Source: CAVYXK01 sp963708245
GTDB taxonomy: Bacteria; Pseudomonadota; Alphaproteobacteria; Acetobacterales; Acetobacteraceae
Length of the DNA: 64,000 bases
Assembly (NCBI GenBank): GCA_963708245.1
Contig: OY970201.1
Location: 5,518,001 to 5,582,000 of the forward strand
Direction: 5' to 3'
Made by a program: the position numbers and the translations under genes. The notes under the pieces were generated by a model, which was given only the letters and a program-made list of their open reading frames with translations, was not told the DNA's origin and did not search any database. This document shows, in pieces, positions 36,535-45,892 of this stretch; the stretch's first letter is position 1, and every line of letters starts with the position of its first letter.

Positions 36535-37415
36535 TACTTCTCGCCCTCGGTCAGGCCGGACACGAACCAGCGCTGCATCAGCACCACCACGATCACCGGC
36601 GGGATCAAGGCCAGTACGGCGGTTGCCATCACGCCGGCCCAATCGGTCTCGGACTCGACACCGATCATTCGCACAATGCCGATCACGATGGTGTCGAGCC
36701 TAGGGTTGGTCGCCACCAGAAGGGGCCACAGATACTGGTTCCAGCCGAAGACGAACAGGATGACGAACAGTGCGGCGATGTTGGTCGCAGACACAGGGAT
36801 TAGGATGTCGCGCAGAAAGCGCAGCGGGCCGGCACCGTCCATCCGGGCCGCCTCGACCAGTTCATCCGGGATGGCGGCGAAGATCTGGCGGAAAAGCAGC
36901 GTGGCAGTCGCTGAAGCAATCAACGGCACGGTCAGGCCGGCGAAAGTGCTGATCAGGTGCAGCTCAGACATCACCGCATAAGTCGGGATGATGCGCACCT
37001 CCACCGGCAACATCAGTGTCACGAAGATGACCCAGAACGCGGTGCGCCGGAACGGAAAGCGGAAGAACACCACAGCGAAGGCCGAGAGCAGTGAAATAAC
37101 GATCTTGCCGACGGCGATCACCGCCGCCATGCCGCCGGAGATCAACAGCATGTGCCAGACCGGCTGAGTGCCGAGCGCCCCGCGCACCAGCACGCGGCCA
37201 TAAGCCGTGAATCCCTCCGAGCCGGGCAGCAGCGACAAATCGCCCCGCAGAATCGCTCCCGACTGCTGCGTCGAACCGGCGATCGCCAGCCATACCGGCA
37301 AGGCGAACAGCACCACGCCGAGGCCGAGCACGGCATGCGCGAACCAGTCCGGTCGTTCATGGGGCGTAGTGGCCGTCCGCGGCGCTGGGCCGACGATCCC
37401 GACCGCCTGGCTCAT
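36534..37415 (-). CDS. ABC transporter permease, UgpE type
   Basis: A 293-residue MalG/UgpE-like permease with about six membrane segments and the EAA loop in IPDELVEAARMDGAGPLRFL. The start (ATG 37415) overlaps the stop of the first permease by 4 bp. It forms the importer with the UgpA-type permease and the ATPase. The longer reading frame upstream is in the wrong frame for the UgpA gene and is not coding. Confidence 0.92.
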   Translation of the reverse strand: MSQAVGIVGPAPRTATTPHERPDWFAHAVLGLGVVLFALPVWLAIAGSTQQSGAILRGDLSLLPGSEGFTAYGRVLVRGALGTQPVWHMLLISGGMAAVIAVGKIVISLLSAFAVVFFRFPFRRTAFWVIFVTLMLPVEVRIIPTYAVMSELHLISTFAGLTVPLIASATATLLFRQIFAAIPDELVEAARMDGAGPLRFLRDILIPVSATNIAALFVILFVFGWNQYLWPLLVATNPRLDTIVIGIVRMIGVESETDWAGVMATAVLALIPPVIVVVLMQRWFVSGLTEGEK

Positions 37416-38293
37416 GCGTTCGTCCTCCGGCCGATGAAGCGGAACTGGATCACGGTCAGCAGGATCACGCCGACCATCAAGACCACCGACTGCGCCGAAG
37501 ACGAACCGAGGTCGAGGTTCACCACCCCGTCGCGATAGACCTTCACGACCAGCGTCTCGGTGGACTGCCCTGGACCGCCCTGGGTCAGCGCCCAGATGGT
37601 TCCAAATGTGTCGAACGCCGAGTAGGTCAGGTTCACGACGACCAAGAAGAACGTCGTTGGCGCCAGCAGCGGGACAGTGATGGTACCGAATCGGCGCCAG
37701 CCCCGGGCACCGTCCATGCGCGCTGCCTCGATCACCGCACGCGGGATCGATTGCAGGCCGGCGAGAAAGAAGATGAAATTGTAGCTCACCTGTTTCCAAG
37801 CGCTGGCCACGATCACCATCAGCAGCGCCTGCCCGCCGTTGACGTTGTAGTCCCATGGGATGCCGTGCGCATTCAGCCAGCGGCCGAGCAGCCCGACCTG
37901 TGGGTTGAGGATGAACAGCCACAGCATCGCCGAGATCACTGGGGCGACGGCATAGGGCCAGATCAGCAACGTACGATAGATGCCCCGGCCCCTGATGTCG
38001 CGGTCGGCGAACACCGCGAGTGCGAGTGCCACGCTCATCGACAGCGCCGTCACGCAAGCGCAAAACAGCAGTGTGCGGAAGATGGCGGCGAGGTAGAGGG
38101 GATCGGCGAACAGCGCGGTGAAGTTGTCTGCGCCGACGAAGACGGAGCCGAGGCCGAACGGATCCTCGGTCGTCAGGCTCGACCACATGGCCTCGCCGGC
38201 GGGCCAGTAGAAGAAAACGATCGAGATCAGAAGCTGCGGCAGCACCAGGACAGCCGGCAGGACCCAGCCGTTGAAGAGCGTGCGGCGTTCCAT
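37412..38293 (-). CDS. ABC transporter permease, UgpA type
   Basis: Read from ATG 38293 the protein has 293 residues. It is a MalF/UgpA-like permease with segments such as WVLPAVLVLPQLLISIVFFY and the EAA loop in IPRAVIEAARMDGARGWRRF. FGTIWALTQGGPGQSTETLV is a family hallmark. It is the first intact gene of the operon. The usual upstream binding-protein gene (ugpB) is not found. The DNA upstream holds a plus-strand dpp pseudogene instead. Confidence 0.92.
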   Translation of the reverse strand: MERRTLFNGWVLPAVLVLPQLLISIVFFYWPAGEAMWSSLTTEDPFGLGSVFVGADNFTALFADPLYLAAIFRTLLFCACVTALSMSVALALAVFADRDIRGRGIYRTLLIWPYAVAPVISAMLWLFILNPQVGLLGRWLNAHGIPWDYNVNGGQALLMVIVASAWKQVSYNFIFFLAGLQSIPRAVIEAARMDGARGWRRFGTITVPLLAPTTFFLVVVNLTYSAFDTFGTIWALTQGGPGQSTETLVVKVYRDGVVNLDLGSSSAQSVVLMVGVILLTVIQFRFIGRRTNA

Positions 38294-38470
38294 GGAGTTT
38301 CGTGATCCGTCACAAGCGGCTGGAGCGCAATCTTCCATCCCTGCCCGCAGCCTGTCGAGAGAAGTTTACAAGGTTGGTACCGGCCCGCGGCGGGCGGGGC
38401 GAGGGTACCGATTTGCCCACCGGCTGACGGCGCCATGGGGTCGGCGACACCAAACCAGGGAGACGCACGC

Positions 38471-39400
38471 ATGCGTTCCATCGCCGCCGGGATCAGCTTC
38501 ACCGTCTGCGTTGCCCTCGCGGCTCCGAAACCCACGCCGCCATCGGCGACAGCCCGGATCAGCAGCTGGTGATCGCCTTCAACGGGGGCGGCGTCACTCT
38601 CGATCCGATCATGCGCGCCGAGAGCACGACCACCGCCTGGCAACAGCACATCTTCGACACCATTACGATCGAAGGCACGCATGGTGAGCTGGAGCCGCGC
38701 ATCGCGGTCAAGTGGCAGGGCGTCGATCCCACTACCTGGCGGCTGACGTTGCGCCAAGGTGTGAAATTCAAGGATGGCACGCCGATGATCCCGGACGATG
38801 TCGGGGAATCGATCCTTGATACCGGACGCAACCCGAAGTCGCAATTCCGTGAAAACGCTAGCACGGTGAGCGGCTACAAGGTGGTGCGACAGATACCATC
38901 GATGTGACGTTCAGTCGGCCAGACCCGCAATTCCCGCTGCATCCTGGAGGCGATCCTGGTGATGCCAGAGGCGCTGATCAAGAAAGAGGGGCGGGAAGCG
39001 TTCGCGAATCATCCGATCGGGACCGGTCCGTACAAGTCCGTTTCTTGGCTTGCCGACGACCATCTTGATCTCGCAGCTTGGGATGGGTTCTGGGGCACCA
39101 AGCCGGTCTTCTCCTATGTCCATCTGGAGAGCATCCCGGATGGTGCGACCCGGGTTGCGTGGCTGCTGTCCGGCCAGATTCAGGTGGCCCGGAAGATCGA
39201 CCCGTCCGACCTCGAACGGGTCAAGAACAGCGGCCGGGCGTATATCTCTCTGACTCCTGGCCAGCGCACGATGTACCTGGCTATGGGCTACTGGCGCGAG
39301 ACCTGTTCGCCGTGGTTGCCGGCCGGCATGAAGAACCCGATCCGCGTGTGCGCGAGGCGGTGTTGTTGGCGATCAACGTACCGGCGATCAAGAACAAGAT
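38471..39400 (+). pseudogene. Eroded dipeptide-binding protein gene (DppA-like)
   Basis: The signal peptide region begins at ATG 38471 (RSIAAGISFTVCVALAA). A frameshift near 38525 leads to QQLVIAFNGGGVTLDPIM and the SBP_bac_5 segment TWRLTLRQGVKFKDGTPM. Another break comes near 38890. After a gap the frame continues with MPEALIKKEGREAFANHPIG, then TGPYKSVSW, and fades after about 39300. At least two frameshifts and a deletion of the central part make it non-functional. Confidence 0.85.
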
Positions 39401-39770
39401 CTTCGATGGGGCCGCCGAGCTCGCGATCGCCGTACTGTTCGGCCTTCCGTTTGGCGTGTTCTCCGCAATCTGGCCGGACAGCCTGGCCGATCGTGTGCTG
39501 CGCGGGGTGTCCGTGCTCGGCTCCTCGGTGCCGCCCTTCTTCCTCGGTATCCTGCTGATCTTCGCCTTCAGCGTGGAGCTGAACCTGTTGCCGGCGTCTG
39601 GCGCCGGAAGCACCGAGCATTACGTGATGCCGGCATTCGCGCTGGCCTTTTTTCGCATCGCGCTGTTCACTAGGCTGACGTGTACCAGCCTGCTCGATAC
39701 GCTGTCGCTGAATTATGTGCGTACGGCACGGGCGAAGGGGCTGTCCGAGCCGCGCTCGTGTTGCTTGCGG
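39400..39770 (+). pseudogene. Eroded dipeptide ABC permease gene (DppB-like)
   Basis: One frame encodes the middle of a DppB permease (LAIAVLFGLPFGVFSAIWPD, VSVLGSSVPPFFLGILLIF, YVMPAFALAFFRIALFTRLT, LNYVRTARAKGLSE). The N-terminal membrane segments and the C-terminal part are missing. It is joined directly to the dppA remnant upstream and to the dppC remnant downstream by deletions. Confidence 0.82.
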
Positions 39771-40250
39771 TGCTAGCCCCTGGATCGCGCCGTACGATCC
39801 CGAGGAACAGAGCCTGCTGGTCGCGCCTTGACCCGCCGGCCTGGATGGCGGGCGGTGACTGGTCCTATCCGCTGGGGAGCGACGGGTTGGGACGTGACGT
39901 TTTGTCGAACATCCTGTTCGGGCTGCGGGTGAGTCTGCTGGTCGGGTTCGTCGCGGTGGCAATCAGCGTGGTTCCTCGGCGGGGTTGCCGGGTTGCTCGC
40001 CGGCAATCGTAGTGGCGGCTGGTTCGATGGCGCGACGATGCGGCTGGTCGATATCCAGCTTTCCTTGCCTGCCGTGCTGATCGCGCTTGCGGTGTTGGCG
40101 CTGAGCGGGCGCGGGCTGTGGAAGGTGATCGCGGTCATCGGGATTGTCGGATGGGCGCATTACGTGTTGGCCGAGCGCCAGCAGGACTATGTGATCGCTG
40201 CGATTTTGGCCGGGGGTTCGGGACGTGTTGGACCCGCGTGGGAGAGGGCG
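39750..40250 (+). pseudogene. Eroded dipeptide ABC permease gene (DppC-like)
   Basis: Pieces in three frames match DppC: LVLLAVLAPWIAPYDP (after a frameshift), then DWSYPLGSDGLGRDVLSNIL, LRVSLLVGFVAVAIS, and after another shift GGWFDGATMRLVDIQLSLPA and LWKVIAVIGIVGWAHY. It has at least two frameshifts, and its 3' end is lost about 80 bp before the tRNA-Ser gene. Confidence 0.82.
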
Positions 40251-40327
40251 GGTGCGAGCGGCGCGTCGGCGGGCGATGGCAGGAGCGTTCCCGGTACGGC
40301 AGGATGGGGTATAGAGGGCGCTCGGCC

Positions 40328-40412
40328 GGATGGGTGGCCGAGCGGTTTAAGGCAGCGGTCTTGAAAACCGCCAGCCCGCAAGGGCTCGTGGGTTCGAATC
40401 CCACCCCATCCG
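40328..40412 (+). tRNA. tRNA-Ser (anticodon TGA)
   Basis: An 85-nt cloverleaf: acceptor GGATGGG paired with CCCATCC, D-arm GCCGAGCGGTTTAAGGC, anticodon stem-loop GCGGTCTTGAAAACCGC (anticodon TGA), long variable arm AGCCCGCAAGGGCT typical of serine tRNAs, T-arm GTGGGTTCGAATCCCAC, discriminator G. CCG follows, so the CCA end is not encoded. A region rich in mobile elements begins just after it. Confidence 0.95.
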
Positions 40413-40453
40413 CCGGCATAACTAACTAAACTATTGAAGAAGCACGATAGTCT

Positions 40454-40524
40454 AAGAGTTTGTCCGAGAACATTGCTAGTTCCTGCGTAGCCGTCTGACC
40501 ATGAGATGTACAAGTCTCTATTTG
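40454..40524 (-). mobile_element. Possible distal end of an IS5-type element split by the IS481 insertion
   Basis: The block AGAGTTTGTCCGAGAA (about 40455-40470) looks like the inverted-repeat end of an IS5-type element. It lies directly beside the IS481 left end, on the side where the interrupted IS5 transposase fragment (43643-44076) would continue. This is inference from position. Confidence 0.35.
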
Positions 40525-41135
40525 ATCTGACAATTGGTGTGCTCTGGCGGTGATGATCAGGCGGCTTGCTGATGGTTTCTATCACCTCCGATTTGTTTGT
40601 CGCGAGCGAGTTGTGACGCATCGAGGAAGGTCTGCATTGGGGTGTGCGCCGTGAAAGGCGGCGCTTTCCAGTGGGTGCAAGTCCCACCCGGCAACGCTCC
40701 AGCCGGAAGCAACCGGAGCAGTCATGGAGGTGACGAAATGGCTGAAGCCTTCGGTCTAGCGGGTCACGAATTGGTGGCCGCGCGAGTGTGCAGGCCGCAA
40801 CGCGAGTGAACGCCGAGCAAGCCTCGAAAAGGACGATGCGCAGGCCGACCCGACGACCCTTTCGGGGAAGGCTGACACGGCTGGGTGGGATGAGCGAAGA
40901 GTACGCCCAGCCGCTGCACCGGGGTAGTGGCGGCAGCATGTACACAAGGAAAGCGCACGCAACACGGGAAGCCCCAGGGCGCGGTCAGGGATGATCAACC
41001 GGACGCCCGCGAGGGACAGGCCGGGCGCCGTGGGGTGGCGGAGAGGTTCGTAGTACCGCGGAAGCCGGGTAACGCCGGTGGAGGGAAGGGACCTCAGTTC
41101 AAGACAGACGCAGGACGTAGTGAGGGACCTGGAGA

Positions 41136-42467
41136 TTGGGCAACCTATCAACTCCGAACAGTGTTCAGAAACTGCAGATGGCGTTGCACGCGAAAGCGAA
41201 GGCAGAAGCTGGCTATCGCTTCTATGCCCTGTACGACAAGATCAGCCGTGAAGACATCTTGGCTCATGCCTATGCCCTGTGCCGCTCCAACAAGGGTGCA
41301 CCAGGCGTGGACGGTCAGGACTTCGCGGACATCGAGGCGTATGGGACGCAGCGGTGGCTCGGCGAACTGGCGCTTGCACTCAGGCAGGAGACCTACCGAC
41401 CGGAACCGATCAGACGCGTGTTTATTGCGAAAGCCAACGGCAAACTCAGGCCGCTGGGCATCTCGACCGTGCGGGATCGGGTCTGCATGACAGCAGCGAT
41501 GCTGGTGCTGGAACCGATCTTTGAAGCCGACCTTCCACCGGAGCAATACGCTTACCGTCCCGGGCGCAACGCCCAACAGGCGGTGATCGAGGTGGAGGAA
41601 CTGCTGTTCCGTGGCCACCCGGAAGTGGTTGACGCCGACCTCGCGGACTACTTCGGGAGCATTCCCCATGCCGACCTCTTGAAGTCGGTGGCTCGCCGGA
41701 TCGTTGATCGGCGTGTGCTGCATCTGATCAGGATGTGGCTGGACTGCCCCGTGGAAGAAACCGACAAACGAGGGCGGAGGACACGCACGACGGAGGCTCG
41801 GGACAAGCGGTGCGGCATCCCGCAAGGCTCACCCATCTCACCACTGCTGGCGAATCTCTACATGCGCCGGTTTGTGCTGGGCTGGAAGAAGCTCGGGCTG
41901 GAGCGACGCCTCGGCACGCGCATCGTGACTTACGCCGACGACCTCGTGATCCTGTGCCGGAAGGGCAACGCCGACGAGGCGTTGCGACGACTGCGCGAGA
42001 TCATGGGCAAGCTGAAGCTCACGGTGAACGAGGAGAAGACACGTATCTGCAAGGTGCCGGAAGGGGAGTTCGACTTCCTGGGATACACGTTCGGACGGAT
42101 GTATTCGGCGAGAACCGGCAAGGCCCGCTTGGGTCAGCGGCCATCAAAGAAGAGCATCAAGCGCATGGTCGACAAAGTCCACGCGCTGACTGACCGATCG
42201 GGTACTTGGCAGAAGACCACAGAGCTGGTGGAGCAGTTGAACCGCGCGTTACGCGGATGGGCCAACTACTTCAGCGTTGGCACTGTCAACAAGGCGTATC
42301 GGGCGCTCGACAGCTACACGGCGGTGCGGTTGCGCCGGTGGTTGCGTTCCAAGCACAAGGTCAGGCGACGCAGGGGCGGGAGCTATCCACCCTCGCACCT
42401 CTACGGGCACTTCGGGCTCGTGCGCCTGAGCCGGCTTGGGCACGACGTGGCGTGGGTGAAGGCGTGA
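41136..42467 (+). CDS. ltrA: Group II intron reverse transcriptase/maturase
   Basis: A 443-residue protein, with TTG start at 41136 (GNLSTPNSVQKLQMALHAKA). The reverse transcriptase fingers-palm domain contains the catalytic YADD in RIVTYADDLVILCRKG, near residue 268, and RCGIPQGSPISPLLANLYM before it. A maturase/X domain with RALRGWANYFSVGTVNKAYR follows and the protein ends KHKVRRRRGGSYP... without an HNH endonuclease. It would bind and fold its intron RNA and copy it into DNA. All catalytic residues are intact. Confidence 0.95.
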   Translation: MGNLSTPNSVQKLQMALHAKAKAEAGYRFYALYDKISREDILAHAYALCRSNKGAPGVDGQDFADIEAYGTQRWLGELALALRQETYRPEPIRRVFIAKANGKLRPLGISTVRDRVCMTAAMLVLEPIFEADLPPEQYAYRPGRNAQQAVIEVEELLFRGHPEVVDADLADYFGSIPHADLLKSVARRIVDRRVLHLIRMWLDCPVEETDKRGRRTRTTEARDKRCGIPQGSPISPLLANLYMRRFVLGWKKLGLERRLGTRIVTYADDLVILCRKGNADEALRRLREIMGKLKLTVNEEKTRICKVPEGEFDFLGYTFGRMYSARTGKARLGQRPSKKSIKRMVDKVHALTDRSGTWQKTTELVEQLNRALRGWANYFSVGTVNKAYRALDSYTAVRLRRWLRSKHKVRRRRGGSYPPSHLYGHFGLVRLSRLGHDVAWVKA

Positions 42468-42479
42468 TGTCTTGTCCGA

Positions 42480-42513
42480 GAGCCGGATGCGGGAGATCTG
42501 CATGTCCGGTTCG
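42480..42513 (+). ncRNA. Group II intron domain V
   Basis: A 34-nt hairpin starting GAGCCGGATGCGGGAGATCT and ending CCGGTTCG. It has the catalytic AGC-type triad near the start and the conserved bulge; it is the ribozyme core. It lies 12 bp after the reverse transcriptase stop and 113 bp before the 3' splice site. Confidence 0.88.
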
Positions 42514-43636
42514 ATGAGCGGGGTGTGGAGACGGAGCCACGGCCGGACCAGTGAGGCACCGCCAAACGAAAGGGGCGGCAACAGATATGTTCGACCTACA
42601 GCCACCGCGCCACACCTCGACTCTACCTTTCCGAAGCAGTATCTGCCCTGGTGGGTACGGTGTTGGTTGTAGTCGGCGAGCCACAGATCAAGATCCGCCT
42701 GCAACTCGTTGATTGAGCTGTAGAGCTTCTTGCGGAACGCCACACGATAGAACTCATCGAGCATGGTTTTGTGGAACCGCTCGACGATGCCGTTGGTCTG
42801 CGGACTGCGGGTCTTGGTGCGGGTGTGGTCGATGTTCTCGACCGCCAGGTAGAGCTCGTATTCGTGGCGGTCGTGGGCGCCGCAGAACTCGGTGCCGCGG
42901 TCGGTGAGCACCCGCTGCAGGCACGCCCTGCTCCTCGAAGAACGGGATGACGCGATCGTTCAGCAGATCGGCGGCGGTAATCGGGGTCTTGCGGTCGTAG
43001 AGCTTGGCGAAGCCGAGCTTGGAGTAGGTATCGAGGAAGGTCTGCTGGTAGATGCGCCCGACGCCCTTGAGGGTTCCGACGTAGAAGGTATCCTGGGCGC
43101 CGCAGTAGCCGGGGCATTCGGTGTCGAACTCGCCGTGCGCCTCTTTGTCGGCCTTGGCCTTCTCCAGGGCGGCGAGCTGGCTTTCGGTCAGGATCAACCG
43201 CTCCTGGGCCATTTTGGCTTCCAGCGCCTTGAGGCGGAGCTTCATGGTTGCGAGGTCATGGCGCAGCCAGATGCAGCGCACGCCGAAGGGTGAGACGCTG
43301 ATGCCGCGCTTGAGCAGTTCGTTGGCGACCCTTGCCTGGCCCCAGGCGGGCTGGTCGATGGCGAAGGCGAGCACGGCCTGCTCGACCTCTGGGGCGACGC
43401 GGTTTTTGAGGATGGGCTTGCGGCGGGAGAGCTCCTGAAGGGCGAGTTCGCCGCCTTTTTGGTAGAGTTCCTGGAAGCGGTAGAAGCTATCGCGGGAATA
43501 TCCCATGAGTTTGCAGGCTTGGCTGACGTTGCCGAGCTGCTTGGCGAGCTCGAGCAGGCCGGCCTTGGCGCCGATGATCTTCTGGTCCTTGGTCATGGTG
43601 GTGTCCTTCTGGGTTGACGCCAGCCGACACCCGATG

Positions 43637-44076
43637 TCAGATTAAGTCAAGACTTCTACACATGAGACGGATGGAAGCGAGCAACAGAAAGGCACGCGCC
43701 TTCACGTGGAGATTTTCCCAGTCCTTACCCAATCGACGACATCGGTTGAGCCACGCCAGCGTGCGTTCGACCACCCATCGCTTCGGCAGCACGACAAAGC
43801 CCTTGGCCTGATCGGATCGTTTGACGATCTCCACCTCGGCCTGCGACACGACACGCTTCAACGCTTCCTGGAATTGCCGCCCCTGATAGCCGCCATCGGC
43901 ATAAAGCTTCAGCAGGAACGGAAACATCCCGAACAGCGTCGCCAGCAGCATGGCGCCGCCATCGCGATCCTGGATGTCCGCCGCCGTCACGATGGCCTGT
44001 AGCAGCAAACCCTGGGTATCGACCAGGACGTGCCGCTTCTTGCCCTTGATCTTCTTCCCCGCATCATGCCCATGCG
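43637..44076 (-). pseudogene. IS5-type transposase, C-terminal fragment
   Basis: The frame gives AGKKIKGKKRHVLVDTQGLL, DGGYQGRQFQEALKRVV and RWVVERTLAWLNRCRRLGKD, the DDE core and C-terminal part of an IS5-family (DDE_Tnp_1) transposase. The N-terminal half is missing: at about 44080 it is joined to an IS66-like fragment. The stop codon at 43637 is supplied by the IS481 end. Confidence 0.82.
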
Positions 44077-44084
44077 GATCGAAT

Positions 44085-44642
44085 CAACAGCCGCACAAGC
44101 TGTCGCTTCGAGATGCCCACGCCGATCGCCTGCAGCAGCGCGAGCAAGCGTGGCACGGTGACTTGTCCCTGGTGGTACTGGGCCAGCACGAAGCGGCGCA
44201 ATTCCGGCCCAACATGCCCCCTTACACCGGGCGGCAATGGGGCGATCACTGTCTGCCCATCCGGCGTGACCCAGCGCTCGCGCCGATAGCGGATCACCCG
44301 CCCCCGCAGCTCGAGGTCCTGCACCACGAAATCCTCGTAGCCCTTGAAGCGCGAGCCGGCCGGAACGTCCGCCTTGAGGACCTGCTCCTCGACGTTGACC
44401 CGCGGCGTTAGCTTGCCGCGGCCGCGGCGACGGGCGCGTTTCCCACCTGGTTTCGGCGAGGTGGCGTTCTCCATACCGCTCGGTTTGATCGGCGGCCGGC
44501 ACTTCAGGCCCTTGAGCCGTGCAACTTCGTCGCGCAGCTCCGCCATCACGCGTCTCTGCTCGGCGTTCTCCTCCAGCAGCTTCACTAGCAACTGCTTCAG
44601 CTCGGCCGGCGGCAGACCATCGATGTCGGGCGGGACGACCAT
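44085..44642 (-). pseudogene. IS66-like transposase, N-terminal fragment
   Basis: Read from ATG 44642 (VVPPDIDGLPPAELKQLLVK) the frame has the N-terminal leucine-zipper-like region and the zinc-finger-like part of an IS66-type transposase (KGLKCRPPIKPSGMENAT, GRGKLTPRVNVEEQVLK, PELRRFVLAQYHQGQVTVPR). It stops near ISKRQLVRLLI, where the IS5 fragment begins. The catalytic core is missing. Confidence 0.78.
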
Positions 44643-44878
44643 AGTGAGCTTGGAATCGACCGCCCCGCGTCGGGGCAAGAAAAAAATCAACCCCGGCCCG
44701 GAATTTTGCCCCTCTTACCGGGCGATCCGCTAACCGAATCTTAGAGACTCAATTTGTTCCCGGACGGACACTTAGGGAATTGCACCGCGGCATACACTGT
44801 GGCACGCACCTTATGCCTCGCACTCGGCGGGCAGCGGGGCCATTCAACGGCCGATGGCCGAGCCGCCCTGGTGCCGTC

Positions 44879-45103
44879 ATGCGGGCAATGCCCTCACGCC
44901 TAGCTAGCTCGGCGTCAAGCCACTCGTACAGCCCGACCACTGGATAAGCGACCACGCGCTGCCCGATCGCCAGCCAAGGCGGCCCGATCCGGCGCCCGCG
45001 CCAGCGGCAAAGCGTGTGGACGGATGACGCCGAGCAGCCCAGCCACGTGCTTCGGCCGGATGCACTGGTTTCCGCACCATATGATCGCGCGATCTCGCTC
45101 CAT
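44879..45103 (-). pseudogene. Degenerate helix-turn-helix (AlpA/MerR-like) DNA-binding protein gene
   Basis: One frame starts at 45103 (MERDRAIIWCGNQCIRPKHV, then AGLLGVIRPH). After a frameshift near 44990 another frame reads LCRWRGRRIGPPWLAIGQRV and YPVVGLYEWLDAELARREG. Together they look like a short excisionase or AlpA-type regulator of about 75 residues. Such genes are common on phages and integrated plasmids. As sequenced it is broken. Confidence 0.5.
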
Positions 45104-45163
45104 AGCGGTTTTATTTTAGCGCAGGCAGGCGGATGGCCCGAGCGCCGAGGGGGGCGCGACAGT

Positions 45164-45174
45164 GGGGGGGGGGG
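45164..45174. repeat. Run of eleven G
   Basis: Homopolymer of 11 G in AGT(G11)TGGAGG. It is outside any supported gene. It may be variable in length between cells or in sequencing. Confidence 0.7.
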
Positions 45175-45186
45175 TGGAGGCGGCAC

Positions 45187-45508
45187 GGATCGCGCATGGC
45201 ACCGGCCGCCCCACGCGCGAGAAATTTTTACTGACGGGATTCAGGCCGGGAGACAGGTCCCGTGTGAGCGAGGCATTTGCGGTTAGAACCGATTGCAATC
45301 GTTCTGCGCAGGTCGCCTTCGTGCTGATGGCCCGATCCCTGGCGTTGAAGTCCGCGAATTTCGAGGGAGGCGCGGTTGGTCTCATTGCATCGCCCATCAG
45401 TCTGGGCTGCTCCCGGCCACCAACTCCATCGCGGTGACATGTTCGTTGCTGGGTTCGGTCTCCGGCGCGAGCGGCATCGGGAATTCGGCAGCGCCCACCT
45501 CTTCTATT
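45187..45508. other. Non-coding stretch
   Basis: 322 bp between the G run and the small secreted protein genes. Open frames here have no recognisable domains or ribosome binding sites. Nothing was identified. Confidence 0.4.
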
Positions 45509-45685
45509 TCAACAGCAAGCGGAACAATCGGGCGCGGGCATGCCGACAGGGCTTTGCCCGCGGAGGTCGAGCGTGTTCACAGTCGGCGTGAGGGGAAGGG
45601 GCGCTATCAACGCACTGAGACAGATGGCGAGGAGTAACGCTAGCCCGCCAATCAGCATGACTGCGGGCATTTCTCGATATGCCAT
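45509..45685 (-). CDS. Small membrane or secreted protein, 58 residues
   Basis: Starts at ATG 45685, 15 bp after the stop of the next small gene. It has one clear hydrophobic segment (AVMLIGGLALLLAICLSALI) and a short tail ending in PDCSACC. The tail's cysteines may bind metal or lipid. No family was recognised. The ribosome binding site is weak, so it would depend on coupling to the gene before it. Confidence 0.45.
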   Translation of the reverse strand: MAYREMPAVMLIGGLALLLAICLSALIAPLPLTPTVNTLDLRGQSPVGMPAPDCSACC

Positions 45686-45700
45686 GGCTGGGATAGCTCT

Positions 45701-45880
45701 TTAGATCTCAATGACGCTTCCGCGCGAGCCAGGCTCAAGGACTCGGCTATAATCGGCGGCATCAATTCCCGGAGCGACGGCGCTCCAAGAACCCTCCGCG
45801 AGGTGGGTGACGACCGGGTGAGGCATCACTGCGAACGTGACGCTAACGATTCCGATCATTATCAAAATGACTTTTCGCAT
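45701..45880 (-). CDS. Small secreted protein, 59 residues
   Basis: Starts at ATG 45880, with a strong GGGAGG ribosome binding site 6 bp upstream. It has a hydrophobic signal-type N-terminus (MRKVILIMIGIVSVTFAV) and a mature part of about 35 residues (GIDAADYSRVLEPGSRGSV). It begins 13 bp after the stop of the Crp-type chimera gene on the same strand. No family recognised. Confidence 0.6.
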   Translation of the reverse strand: MRKVILIMIGIVSVTFAVMPHPVVTHLAEGSWSAVAPGIDAADYSRVLEPGSRGSVIEI

Positions 45881-45892
45881 TACTGCCTCCCG

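Larger units (their letters stand above)
40643..42626 (+). mobile_element. Group II intron, 1984 bp, complete
   Basis: The 5' end is GTGCGCC (40643), and the 3' end is CTCTAC (42626). Both junctions are fixed by the interrupted transposase reading frame, which is restored perfectly when the intron is cut out. A structured leader with GTGGGTGCAAGTCCCACC precedes the reverse transcriptase gene. Domain V and a domain VI helix follow it. The intron encodes a maturase-type reverse transcriptase without an HNH endonuclease, as in many bacterial introns that retarget through replication forks. Confidence 0.92.
40557..43596 (-). pseudogene. IS481-type transposase gene, frameshifted and split by a group II intron
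   Basis: The first part runs from ATG 43596 (TKDQKIIGAKAGLLELAKQL, GYSRDSFYRFQELYQKGGEL). Near 42920 one extra C in GTGCCTGCAG shifts the frame, and the catalytic core goes on as LQRVLTDRGTEFCG to YNQHRTHQGRYCFGK, ending at 42627. The last exon lies on the far side of the intron (40642-40557) and reads PMQTFLDASQLARDKQI, then a stop. Joining 42627 to 40642 restores GKTPMQTF exactly. The intron is on the strand opposite to this gene, so it would not be removed from the transposase mRNA and breaks it. Confidence 0.88.
40525..43642 (-). mobile_element. IS481-type insertion sequence carrying a group II intron
   Basis: Terminal inverted repeats are ATCTGACAATTGGTGT (40525-40540) and its counterpart ending TGTCAGAT (43635-43642). 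Reading inward, both share ATCTGACA..GGGTGT-like blocks. Without the 1984-bp intron the element is about 1134 bp, a normal IS481 size. It sits within the end of an IS5-type transposase gene. Confidence 0.75.

Noticed and set aside
40118..40429. Open frame across the tRNA-Ser gene
   Set aside because: It covers the tRNA and the end of the dppC relic, and has no protein similarity.
45293..45637. 114-residue plus-strand frame
   Set aside because: It has no domain, and partly overlaps the better supported small gene on the minus strand.
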